Source: a virus | DNA: 23,357 nt | Direction: 5' to 3' (one strand) | IMG/VR virus record: IMGVR_UViG_3300007038_000013 | Location: 1 to 23,357 of that record | Shown: positions 13,131-21,527 of the stretch, in pieces | How the letters are laid out: each line of letters begins with the position of its first letter | Position numbering within the stretch: position 1 is the first letter of the stretch | Position numbers and translations under genes: made by a program | Notes under the pieces: generated by a model | What the model was told of the DNA's origin: nothing | The model's input: the letters and a program-made list of their open reading frames with translations, nothing else | Database searches by the model: none

Positions 13131-13574
13131 ATGCAGCTACAGAAGACGTTCCAGGATAGCTACGCCCAGGCCCTCGCAGAAGAAGGCGAGCGGATGGTCA
13201 GTGTTATTCAGACGTTCCTTCGCCGACGCGGCAAAGACGCCTCAGGCGAGTTGATCAAAAGCGTAGGCTACGAGGTAACTGATGACTACCGCCTGATCCT
13301 GAAGGCTGAGGCTGAGCACGCCATCTACGTCCATGAAGGGACGTCAGGGCATTGGCCGCCGAAAGGCTCTATGCGTCAATGGGTCCAGCAGGTCGGCTTC
13401 GCGCCCGCCCTGTCGATTGAAAGCAGGGATTACTTAGCCCGTAAATCCGTCGCTGAGGATGGGACTGACGCCCTGCCTTTCATTGATGACCCGCTTACGC
13501 AAAACGCCCGAGCGATCGCCCAGGCCCTTGAGGACCGTATAATCCAAGACCTAAACAGTGAGGCCCAAGCATGA
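13131..13574 (+). CDS. HK97 gp10-like tail completion/head closure protein
   Basis: The product is 147 residues. The helical N terminus (QDSYAQALAEEGERMVSVIQ), then residues 60-80 with AEHAIYVHEGTSGHWPP, match the AeyA.yVE.GTs pattern of HK97 gp10-like proteins, which join heads to tails. It lies 10 nt after the connector gene without a Shine-Dalgarno. The start codon lies inside a perfect 12-bp palindrome (CATAAGCTTATG, 13122-13133), and translation is probably coupled to the upstream gene. It overlaps the next gene by ATGA. Confidence 0.75.
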   Translation: MQLQKTFQDSYAQALAEEGERMVSVIQTFLRRRGKDASGELIKSVGYEVTDDYRLILKAEAEHAIYVHEGTSGHWPPKGSMRQWVQQVGFAPALSIESRDYLARKSVAEDGTDALPFIDDPLTQNARAIAQALEDRIIQDLNSEAQA

Positions 13575-13960
13575 TCAGTAAGATCCGCGACAAGGTGCAG
13601 GCTGCAGTAGACAGTCTACCCATCTACATAGAGGTAACAACAGACGCCTTAGACCAGGACCGTCTGCCTATGCTCGCCATTGAGCGCGCCTCGGCAGCCG
13701 ACCTGACCCGTACTGGTCTTTCCGTAGAGGCCAGCGGCACGGGCGTTGACCTCTGGCTCGCGCATCAGCAGGACGTACATTGGGACGATATTGAGCAGGT
13801 AGCAGGCGCCCTCATTAAGGCCCTGCCCTCCAGCTTGACAGTAGAGCGTATCGAACAGGGCCGCGGCGCATCCGGCTTTAAGCTTATGCGCATCCGTATA
13901 CAGACCGGCACCCGTTTAGATCTCGAAGATCTACCTGACGACTTCCGGTACCGTTATTAA
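13571..13960 (+). CDS. Tail terminator / tail completion protein
   Basis: The product is 129 residues; its ATG overlaps the stop of the gene before (ATGA at 13571-13574), so the two are translationally coupled. The pattern of an N-terminal helix (IRDKVQAAVDSL), a strand with PIYIEV, and a later helix (DDIEQVAGALIKALPSSL) fits the small alpha/beta tail-terminator proteins (lambda gpU type) that cap the tail tube at the head end. The position between the gp10-like gene and the tube gene supports this. Family assignment is by order and outline rather than a firm motif. Confidence 0.65.
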   Translation: MISKIRDKVQAAVDSLPIYIEVTTDALDQDRLPMLAIERASAADLTRTGLSVEASGTGVDLWLAHQQDVHWDDIEQVAGALIKALPSSLTVERIEQGRGASGFKLMRIRIQTGTRLDLEDLPDDFRYRY

Positions 13961-13983
13961 CATACCAAATATAGGAATCACCT

Positions 13984-14676
13984 ATGAGTGACCCAACAGT
14001 AGTATCTGAGTTCCAATACAAGTCAGGCCATGGCGGCTCGTCCAGTATCCAGATTCTCCTGGAGACCGACGCAATCGCGGCCGAAGCCTGGCGCGTGCCT
14101 GATACAAACGCCCTTGCAACCGCAGGCTGGCACGAAATATCTCCTGCGCTGACTGGCGGAACCATTGGCCGTAGCCGTAACAACACCAAAGTACGTCTGG
14201 AGAACGACGTCGAATGGGTTGAGATTACCGAAGACGACGAGATCCAGATCATCAACACAACCATTGTTGTTGACCAGCTCCGTTTCAACCTCCTGGAATG
14301 GATGGAAGAGAACTACTTCAAAGCGCGCTATGCTCTGCCAACCAACAGTGACGGCGGGTACGAGCTGCAGGTCATTGAAGATGACGGAGCAGGCGGAGAG
14401 ATCATCGAACCTGTCGCGCACTGGCTTGGTTTTGAGCGGGTCTCAGCTGATAAGGTCGACTGGACGATGACGACTGAGCGCGGAAGTCTCCGCTCGGTTG
14501 AGTTTCAGTTGGCGGCCTCTAAGCCGAAGGCTGCATCCAGCCAGCGCATCTACGACCAGGCGGTCTTGCCTCTGGATACCTCTGTAGTGCCTGTTGTTGC
14601 AGGCGACTACGAGCTCCTCAGCGCATGGGACGACTCGACCTGGGCGCAGTACGCAGACGCCGCGGTCACGCCTTAA
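13984..14676 (+). CDS. Major tail tube protein
   Basis: The product is 230 residues, ATG at 13984 after ATAGGAATCACCT. It is beta-rich and acidic throughout, with repeated strand segments (NTKVRLENDVEWVEIT, DEIQIINTTIVVDQLRFNLL, SLRSVEFQLAASKP), as expected of tube proteins that stack as hexameric rings. It lies just before the tail chaperone pair and tape measure and is followed by a strong terminator. That is the usual way of giving the tube gene a high separate expression. Assignment is mainly by context and composition. Confidence 0.75.
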   Translation: MSDPTVVSEFQYKSGHGGSSSIQILLETDAIAAEAWRVPDTNALATAGWHEISPALTGGTIGRSRNNTKVRLENDVEWVEITEDDEIQIINTTIVVDQLRFNLLEWMEENYFKARYALPTNSDGGYELQVIEDDGAGGEIIEPVAHWLGFERVSADKVDWTMTTERGSLRSVEFQLAASKPKAASSQRIYDQAVLPLDTSVVPVVAGDYELLSAWDDSTWAQYADAAVTP

Positions 14677-14700
14677 ACGACAGTGACACGCAAACATCAT

Positions 14701-14734
14701 AGCCCGGCCTGCTAAAGGGGCCGGGCTTTTGTTT
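14701..14734 (+). terminator. Rho-independent terminator after the tail tube gene
   Basis: A perfect 9-bp stem AGCCCGGCC / GGCCGGGCT (14701-14709, 14719-14727) with a 9-nt loop is followed directly by TTTTGTTT. It lies 25 nt after the tube gene stop. It is the clearest terminator in the genome and should lower expression of the genes after it. Confidence 0.85.
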
Positions 14735-14768
14735 AGCACCAACACAGATATTCTTGAGGACACTGCCT

Positions 14769-15200
14769 ATGCTTACCAAAACCAGGCTCTGGCTGCACCG
14801 CGTGTTGATCAGGCTGATTGACCTGCTTCATCCGGGCTACCTGACCGCCGAATGCACGGTTGGCCGCGTGCAGCGAATGCACGACCTGCTGACAGAAACC
14901 AAAAGCCGTCCGCAGGCCCAAGCGGTCGACGCACCCGCGGGCCCAGTAGACACGTCAAGCTTTGCCGACAAGGCCAAGCAGGGCAAGCAGAGCGCCGACG
15001 ATCTACGCACAAAGATCGCAGCGGAAAACCGCCTGACCGAGCTGGCGGATATTGTCCTGGAGCTAAAGCCCGGGCAGAGCGCGCACGACGTTCCAGCGAG
15101 AGTGTTGAACCGTGCACTGGCCCATTTTATCAGGAGCTACGCCAAGCATATGACGACACTCAGCGGTACGCGCGCCTCCATACAGGATCAGGCAGCGTAG
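14769..15200 (+). CDS. Tail assembly chaperone, short form (gpG-like)
   Basis: The product is 143 residues. I take the ATG at 14769 because GAGGAC (14753-14758) precedes it at the spacing used by its neighbours; an upstream TTG at 14754 overlaps that site. The protein is helical, with a Pro/Ala-rich linker near residues 45-62 and a charged C terminus. Location between the tube and tape measure genes is where siphoviruses encode a chaperone pair made by -1 frameshifting (lambda gpG/gpGT). A second frame runs beyond this stop to just before the tape measure gene, supporting that reading. Confidence 0.65.
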   Translation: MLTKTRLWLHRVLIRLIDLLHPGYLTAECTVGRVQRMHDLLTETKSRPQAQAVDAPAGPVDTSSFADKAKQGKQSADDLRTKIAAENRLTELADIVLELKPGQSAHDVPARVLNRALAHFIRSYAKHMTTLSGTRASIQDQAA

Positions 15201-15382
15201 GCAGTAGCTCAAACGGTACCGCACGTCCGCTGGGGCAGCAGGCGGTTGCCCTGGCCGAAATGACTGGCCAAAGCCGCAGCGAAAGTATGCGAATGCAGTA
15301 CGCGGAGTTCTGCAGGGCCTACATTGACGCCGCCGCAGTCGCCAAAGAGCGCCAGAAAGCCCTCAAACAAAACCAGCAGTAG
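15125..15382 (+). CDS. Frameshifted extension of the tail chaperone (gpT-like part)
   Basis: This reading lies in the -1 frame relative to the short chaperone and has no start codon with a ribosome site of its own. From 15128 it encodes YQELRQAYDDTQRYARL, a Gly/Ser linker, then a helical domain (QYAEFCRAYIDAAAVAKERQ), ending 28 nt before the tape measure. A slip on TTTT (15125-15128), where the Phe codon re-pairs perfectly, would give a fusion of about 204 residues. An alternative canonical slippery heptamer GGGCCCA lies at 14939-14945 in the right phase, but the -1 frame between the two sites looks like noise. The fusion would bind both tube and tape measure proteins. Confidence 0.5.
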   Translation, partial: FYQELRQAYDDTQRYARLHTGSGSVGSSSNGTARPLGQQAVALAEMTGQSRSESMRMQYAEFCRAYIDAAAVAKERQKALKQNQQ

Positions 15383-15410
15383 TAAAGCCCATTAAATAGG
15401 ACGCCAGTTT

Positions 15411-18400
15411 ATGTCTGTACAGATCCCAGTCTCCAGCCCAGGAGCAGAGCAAACCGAGCGCCAGCTTGCCGCCTTAGACGCGGCTGTAGAAGGCCTCGAG
15501 GATAAGCAAATGCGGTTAGAGCGGAGGACCAACAATGCCCGCCAGTCGGTCGACCGCTTCGGCCAGGACGTAGACATTGCTGCCAGCTCCATCAGAGAAG
15601 CAGGCGACGAAGCAGGAGGCGCTGCACAAGACGTTGATGCTTTCGCCCAGGCGATGATCAGTGCATCCAGGCAAGGTAATCAGGGCCTACTTGAAGTAGC
15701 AGGGTCTGTTGAAAACATCCAGCGGGCATTCGAAGACGCGGAAGGCGATGCCCAGCAGCTGGAAGCCATCCTCGGCCCAGGCGGCGCCTTCACAGCAGGT
15801 GCCGCTGAAGCCGACCGTTTAGGCGACCGTCTACGTGCTGCCTTGCAGGAGGGCGACTTAGGCAGCCTCGCAACAGGCGACGTTAACTTAGGCCAGCAGC
15901 TTGTTGAAAACCTGCAGCTCGACGGCGGAAGCGCCCAGGCAGAAGCCCAGGCCCAAGGGTCTGCATTAGGGACGGGCATTGCGGTTGCAACAGGGCAGGC
16001 ATTTGGTGACGTGCTTTCCGGTTACGGCACGCTCGAAACTCAGGGATTCATATCACATTACCTCTCTGATGGTGGTGAGGTACCTGATGAGGCGGCAAAA
16101 GGCCTCTCGGGGGGTGGCGTACTTGATGCGTTGGCGGACGGTAGCCGACCCGCAGCGGCGGGTCTACGTAACGTAGCCAACCGGTTACGTGACGTCACAG
16201 GGATCGACCTCACAGGTTACGTTGACGACGGGATCGCAGTCTTCAGCCGCTTCGCGAACAGCAGCGGCACATTAACCTCGCGCTTAGGCGGGGCTGTAGG
16301 CAGCCTGCGCACTCTTGTTAGTGCAGCAGGTGTAGCCAGCGCCGCCGTAGCGGCGGTTGTAACCATCATCACGGCAGCAGCAGCCGCCGCATCCAACCTC
16401 GCCAACCAGCTGGCTCAGTCGAGCGTCGAGCTTGAGCAGGTCGTATCCCAGACCGGCGTAGCCCGCGAGGAGCTGGCCCTCTTTGCCGAGGTGCTCCGTA
16501 ATCAGAACCCGGAGGCAGACGTCCGTGACCTTGCTGACGTGTTCAGCGAGCTGCAACAGTCAATCACCGAAGCAAAAGACCCAACGACGGAGCAGGCCCG
16601 GCTCTTTGACGAGCTTGGCTTAAGCGCAGAGCGCCTGGCCGGCCTGCCCTTGACTGACGCCTTCGCCGAAATCAGCGACCGCGTCAGCACCCTCAATGCA
16701 GAGAGTAAACTACTGGCGGCCCGTCTGACGGTCGGTGAAGAAGGAGCTCGCCAACTGGCGCGTAGCTTTGGCCTAACATCAGAGGAGCTGGCCCGTCTCC
16801 AGGCACGCGTTGAAGGCGGCGTGTTAGACGAAGAGGCCCAGCAGTCGCTCGTCGGCCTAAGCGATAGCGTGTCAGCAACCAACAGCCAGGTGTCTCGCTT
16901 AGGCGAGGAGCTGGCAGCAGTCTTAGGCCCGCCTGCAGCGCGGGTGTACGGCGCGATTGTAGATGTGTTGGATCCCATTGTACAGGCATTCACCGACCTA
17001 CTATCCGTGATCACGGGTATCGTCGGGCTGATGTTTGGCAGGCTAAAGGATGCAGTCGGCATCATCCAATCAGGCGCAGAAACAACCCGCTCCTTCGTTG
17101 GCGAATGGGAGTTTCTGGACAACCTGCTCAATACCGTCTCGGATAGCTTCAGCTCGTTGTTCCGCGGTATTAAACGCGGATACACCGACCTGATCAACTT
17201 CTTCGCTGGGCAGGATGACTTCGAAGTCATCAGCGCGACGCCAGGCCAGGAAGCCATTAGTATCCAGGATGAAGAAACAACGCCAGACAATGATGATGCA
17301 GACACGCCTCTCTTGGATGCCATACGCGCACGGAGGGAAGCCATCGACGACGCCAACGACGAGTTTGAACGCGAACTCATCGATTACGAAGACCTCTTAA
17401 ACCGTTTGGAAGCAGCCGAGCTGCAGCTATTCGAAGACGCAAGAGATGCAGGTGCAGACGCAACAACAGATGCGGCGGCCCAGCGGGTACTGGCTATCAG
17501 GCGGCAGATTGAAGCGCTGGGCGCAGAGGTAGATGCGCTTCCATCCAGTTTAGGTATTGACAGCATCCAGGGCCAGGGCCTACAGGCACCGCCATCAACC
17601 GAAGATCTCTTTGCCCAGACGGACGAGTTTGGCGTACTACAGGACGAGCTGGCCATCATCAACGAGTTCTTCGCTGGACAGGAGCGCCTGCAGCGCCGTA
17701 TCCGCACCATCGAGAATGCACGCATACGCTTTGCCAGAGAAGGCGTCGAGCTCTCCCAGATAGAGGAGCTGGTCTTAGATACCATCCTGCAGCAGAACCG
17801 TGAGCGTCTGGAGCAACTGGAACGACTCAGCGCAGAGGAGCAAGAGCGTCTTCAGACGCTGAATAACATCGCTGATCGTCTCAGCGAAGACCTCGTTGGC
17901 AACCTGTTTGATAGCCTGGTTGATAGCAGCCAGGACTTTGGCGAAGCCTTACGTGATGCAGGCATTAGCGCCCTACGCGACATTGTAACCAGCGCCGCGG
18001 CCGATGCCTTCCGTCGCCTGCTTAGCCAGGGCGAGAGCGAGGGCGGCTTCTTCAGTGCCTTAGGAGCGCTTGGGTCAAACAAGCCTGACGCGAAAGGAGC
18101 GGGCGACAAGGCCAAAGCAGGCAAAGCAGCGCGCACTGTAACGCCTGGTCAAACAAAAGGGTTGACGGGTACGCAATCAGCAGCAGCGGGAACAGCAGGT
18201 ACGTTGGCTGGGCAAGGCGTACAGGCAGCAACAGGTAGCAAGCTGTTGGGCGGCCTGGCGGGCGGTGTGACGGCAGCAGGCACCGCCGCCCTCTTAGGAG
18301 CTGGGCCTTTAGGCATCGCCTTACTTGCAGCGGGCGGTCTGCTTGGCGGGTTATTCGCAAATGGCGGACGTCCGCCCAAAGGCAAAGCATCTATTGTCGG

Positions 18401-18653
18401 CGAGCGCGGACCAGAGCTTTTCGTTCCAGACAATGCAGGCACCATCATTCCCAATGAAGCGCTCCAGCCCAGCTTGCCTGAAATGCCTGGCAACGGCGCC
18501 CTGATCAACGAAGTCAGGAAACTGAGATCTGCAACCGAAGCGGCCCTGAGTCGCCCGGCCCAGGCGCGTATTGCTCGTAAGGATTTCCGTGAAGCCGAGA
18601 CGGAGACGCGCCAGTACACGCGCCAGAAGAATGCACGCAACCTGCGCAACTAA
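15411..18653 (+). CDS. Tail tape measure protein
   Basis: The product is 1080 residues, ATG at 15411 after ATAGGACGCCAG. It is the longest helical protein here, with extended Gln/Ala/Glu-rich coiled-coil regions (for example around 20-60 and 630-830). Hydrophobic stretches near 300-330 (AAVAAVVTIITAAAAAASNL) and 516-545 (ILSVITGIVGLMFG-like), and a Gly/Ala-rich hydrophobic block near 945-985, fit segments that cross the host membrane on DNA entry. The C-terminal signature IVGERGPELFVPDNAGTIIP (around 993-1012) is characteristic of phage tape measures. At about 1.5 angstrom per residue it predicts a tail of roughly 160 nm. No peptidase or lytic motif was seen. Confidence 0.92.
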   Translation: MSVQIPVSSPGAEQTERQLAALDAAVEGLEDKQMRLERRTNNARQSVDRFGQDVDIAASSIREAGDEAGGAAQDVDAFAQAMISASRQGNQGLLEVAGSVENIQRAFEDAEGDAQQLEAILGPGGAFTAGAAEADRLGDRLRAALQEGDLGSLATGDVNLGQQLVENLQLDGGSAQAEAQAQGSALGTGIAVATGQAFGDVLSGYGTLETQGFISHYLSDGGEVPDEAAKGLSGGGVLDALADGSRPAAAGLRNVANRLRDVTGIDLTGYVDDGIAVFSRFANSSGTLTSRLGGAVGSLRTLVSAAGVASAAVAAVVTIITAAAAAASNLANQLAQSSVELEQVVSQTGVAREELALFAEVLRNQNPEADVRDLADVFSELQQSITEAKDPTTEQARLFDELGLSAERLAGLPLTDAFAEISDRVSTLNAESKLLAARLTVGEEGARQLARSFGLTSEELARLQARVEGGVLDEEAQQSLVGLSDSVSATNSQVSRLGEELAAVLGPPAARVYGAIVDVLDPIVQAFTDLLSVITGIVGLMFGRLKDAVGIIQSGAETTRSFVGEWEFLDNLLNTVSDSFSSLFRGIKRGYTDLINFFAGQDDFEVISATPGQEAISIQDEETTPDNDDADTPLLDAIRARREAIDDANDEFERELIDYEDLLNRLEAAELQLFEDARDAGADATTDAAAQRVLAIRRQIEALGAEVDALPSSLGIDSIQGQGLQAPPSTEDLFAQTDEFGVLQDELAIINEFFAGQERLQRRIRTIENARIRFAREGVELSQIEELVLDTILQQNRERLEQLERLSAEEQERLQTLNNIADRLSEDLVGNLFDSLVDSSQDFGEALRDAGISALRDIVTSAAADAFRRLLSQGESEGGFFSALGALGSNKPDAKGAGDKAKAGKAARTVTPGQTKGLTGTQSAAAGTAGTLAGQGVQAATGSKLLGGLAGGVTAAGTAALLGAGPLGIALLAAGGLLGGLFANGGRPPKGKASIVGERGPELFVPDNAGTIIPNEALQPSLPEMPGNGALINEVRKLRSATEAALSRPAQARIARKDFREAETETRQYTRQKNARNLRN

Positions 18654-18673
18654 TCTAATCAAAGGACAACCAT

Positions 18674-21469
18674 ATGCAGCTGATTATTACAGGACGTGAT
18701 GGTTTCGCCCAGACCTACTCAGATATTGAGCTGGCTGAAGGTGACGTCGTTGTTGACACACAGCTCAGCGGAAGCGGCGGGATCGAACAGGTCGAATCTG
18801 GAAGCATGTCCCTGGCCGTCTACAACGAGTTTCAGGGCGAGCCAACCTTAGACGCCTACTTCGACACCATTGACTCCGATTATGAATACCTACAGGCCCG
18901 CGTCCAAGACGCAGGCGGAAGCGTGTCTGGCTCCATCTATGAGGGCGGCATTCAGTACGACGAGGTATCGGGGCGGTTTACCTTCGACTTCTTAGCTGAC
19001 GCAGAAGCAGTCTTACGGGACCGCCTACGTAAGGTTGCCCTACGTGATGTAGTAACAGATACCAGCCAGGCGGTAGAGCAAGTCGTATTTACCGCTGGAG
19101 CGCCCGTAGCAGAGGATCTTACGCCCTTGTACCCGGGTACGCTCCGGCACGTCGAAGGCAGTGCAGGCGTACGTGACCCGCAGCAGGACTCTGGCTTAAC
19201 CGAAAGCTTTGCGGGCTGGCAGTCAGTCGGAGCCATTATGGCCTGGCTTCCATCGGACCTGCTGACCCAGGTCATTGATAGCCAACTGAACCTACAAATC
19301 AGCCCAACTGAAACCAGCGCACACGACACCGACCCGGTAACGGGCGAGATCCCGGGCATCCCGGCCCAGAATGCCAAGTACAAACAGGAAACTGTAGACA
19401 CCAAAGGCAGCCCGCGTATCTGGCAGATCGATGACTGGGAAGGACCGATCGGCGAGTCGCAGCCCCGCAAGGACGTCACAGGCGTGCCCGACTGGACAGG
19501 CGAGGAGCTGCTGGACTACTACCTGCAGCGCACCGGGCGGCGCGTCATTGCCCAGTATGACGGCACCAGCCTAACCCGTATCAACCTGTACTTTGCCGAT
19601 GACACGCCCGAGCTGATAGCGTCAGACAGTATAGATACCGCCGTGCCAGCGTCCGGTATTGAAGCAGGCGCTGATAGAGAGCAAGACTTCTACCAAGCAG
19701 AAACCCGGCGCCCAAGGCTTCCTGATTTAGCCGTGCAGGTTGGCCAGCTGGTCGAGGGATCCATCACCGCCAGTGACCCAGGCCATACAGGCCTATTGGA
19801 CGTCCGCCAGCAAGGCGTACATGCAGACGGCAATAACGACAGTACCGGTTGGTACACGCCGTACAACTGGATCCGCGATAGCAGCATCGGCGCCTTAGAC
19901 GAGCTTACCGTCGACACCTATCGTATTACCTACCGCGACCGCGACAGCCTGGCCTTAGACGCCTACGACTACTGGAGCGCTTGGGTACAGCCGCCCTATG
20001 CCAAGTATGCGTCAGAGCGCTGGTCAGCAGGACGCGAAACCAAGGTTGTTGAAGGGCCAGAGAGCACCATCAATCTCCCAGTAGAGCTCCCTCAGCTGCT
20101 CTTCCCGATGAAGCATGGAGCCGAAACCAGAGGGCAGAGCCATAGGGCGCAGCGGAATCATGTGATGGACCCATTGAAAGACCCGTACTTCCGACCCGGA
20201 AGCAAGGGCGCAGCTACGCTGGACTTCCTGTTTCCAGAGCAGTATGAAACAGGTGACAATCACACGTACAAGATCCGTAACGTCGATAGCGAGCCGGATG
20301 TGAATGAGTTCTACAATGGCTTAGATGGGATTGGGATTACAACGCCCTGGTTGGTGCAGTACCAGTATGGCTATCCTATCGTGCCGTACGAATCGGATGC
20401 GGTCTACGAAACCGTTGTCGCAGAAGGCTCCCGTACAGAGCGCGCCTTTAACCAGGCCGCAAGCCTCCTTTGGACAGACCTTAGAGAGCCTGGTGAGCAG
20501 CGCTATGGCCCTGCCAATGACGGCAACAAGAATACCAGCCTGCCTTACCTCGCCAAAGCCTACCGCGACCGTGAGCTGATTGAGACCGATACGAGCGGGG
20601 CTGTATATCCCGTAGACCGCGAGCTGTTAAATGACGCAGCCAGCCTGCAAGGGATCGATGGTCTAAGCAAACCGCCCGCCCAGCCTGCGACTCAAGATGA
20701 AGTACAACAGCGCGGCTACGGCGGCCTATACAACGCCAGCTGGGCCTGGCATACCTGGAGCCTACATAAAGCCTCTGCCTTAGAGCGCCTGCAGGTGACC
20801 GTTGAAGTCGATACCGCAGAGCTTGATTATCAGGTCGGAGACAGCAACAAAGGTCTAAGCTGGAGAGGATACACCTGGCTGGTCGCTGAAGAGGAGCGGC
20901 GGGTTGACCGCACGGTAAGTACGCTAGTGTTAGAACGCTATGTCCAACGCGAGCGGGAGCTGTATTCCTCAGAGCGCCAGGCATCAGTCGGCGCGCCCAG
21001 GGATGTGACCAGTCAGATCACTGCTACGCATCTGCTGCGAAAGGACGACCAGGCGAAAGGAGACCAGCAAGGTCCGACCATCAGAGGCGGCCAGGAGGAG
21101 AGCTTTCGGCTGATCCAATGGGCGCCGCCCAGATGGGAAGACCAGCTGGCTATTATGTACTACGAGGTACAGGCGTTAGACACCAGCTACTGGGCTCAGG
21201 TCTGGCAGCGCAGGGCGGTAACAACAGGCACAGCCATCTACCTGGCATGGAGCCGTCCAGAGCTTACGTTTGTCGACTCACCCATCAGAGTGCGCGCTGT
21301 CGGTTGGCCGACAAGAGAAACCCTTGAGGTCAAAGAGCTGGATGCTACTGCGCCCTACGACCCAGCTGATCCGGCGGATACGCGCACCATTGAGGTTGCA
21401 ACGCCTGTCGTATCAGACTGGACCTACTCAACCGAGCAAGATGTCAGCCTCCAGCGCCCGGAGTTGTAG
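18674..21469 (+). CDS. Tail tip / distal tail hub protein
   Basis: The product is 931 residues, ATG at 18674 after AAAGGACAACC. Immediately downstream of the tape measure, siphoviruses encode the distal tail and tail-hub proteins; here one large protein fills that place. The first 120 residues are beta-rich (QLIITGRDGFAQTYSDIEL, SMSLAVYNEF, RFTFDFLADAEAVLRDRL). The rest is beta-rich with many aromatics. A fibronectin-III-like part near 770-900 (FRLIQWAPPRWEDQLAIM, YYEVQALDTSYWAQVW) precedes a VRAVGWP strand. I see no hydrolase motif. It likely combines the hub with the attachment base for the receptor-binding protein encoded next. Confidence 0.7.
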   Translation: MQLIITGRDGFAQTYSDIELAEGDVVVDTQLSGSGGIEQVESGSMSLAVYNEFQGEPTLDAYFDTIDSDYEYLQARVQDAGGSVSGSIYEGGIQYDEVSGRFTFDFLADAEAVLRDRLRKVALRDVVTDTSQAVEQVVFTAGAPVAEDLTPLYPGTLRHVEGSAGVRDPQQDSGLTESFAGWQSVGAIMAWLPSDLLTQVIDSQLNLQISPTETSAHDTDPVTGEIPGIPAQNAKYKQETVDTKGSPRIWQIDDWEGPIGESQPRKDVTGVPDWTGEELLDYYLQRTGRRVIAQYDGTSLTRINLYFADDTPELIASDSIDTAVPASGIEAGADREQDFYQAETRRPRLPDLAVQVGQLVEGSITASDPGHTGLLDVRQQGVHADGNNDSTGWYTPYNWIRDSSIGALDELTVDTYRITYRDRDSLALDAYDYWSAWVQPPYAKYASERWSAGRETKVVEGPESTINLPVELPQLLFPMKHGAETRGQSHRAQRNHVMDPLKDPYFRPGSKGAATLDFLFPEQYETGDNHTYKIRNVDSEPDVNEFYNGLDGIGITTPWLVQYQYGYPIVPYESDAVYETVVAEGSRTERAFNQAASLLWTDLREPGEQRYGPANDGNKNTSLPYLAKAYRDRELIETDTSGAVYPVDRELLNDAASLQGIDGLSKPPAQPATQDEVQQRGYGGLYNASWAWHTWSLHKASALERLQVTVEVDTAELDYQVGDSNKGLSWRGYTWLVAEEERRVDRTVSTLVLERYVQRERELYSSERQASVGAPRDVTSQITATHLLRKDDQAKGDQQGPTIRGGQEESFRLIQWAPPRWEDQLAIMYYEVQALDTSYWAQVWQRRAVTTGTAIYLAWSRPELTFVDSPIRVRAVGWPTRETLEVKELDATAPYDPADPADTRTIEVATPVVSDWTYSTEQDVSLQRPEL

Positions 21470-21485
21470 TATAGACTACGTATCA

Positions 21486-21491
21486 CATAAT
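21486..21491 (+). promoter_or_regulatory. Possible -10 box before the receptor-binding gene
   Basis: CATAAT lies 36 bp before the start codon with a weak TTGTAG 16 bp upstream (21464-21469). The same (A/C)ACATAAT string appears behind the portal gene (10686-10692) and behind the polymerase stop on the - strand (3506-3512). It is a weak candidate only. Confidence 0.2.
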
Positions 21492-21527
21492 TAAAGTAAG
21501 GCTCTACTCAACAAGAGGATAGGATAT

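Noticed and set aside
16502-17380. 292-codon leftward frame antisense to the tape measure
   Set aside because: Ser/Arg-rich shadow of the coiled-coil codons.
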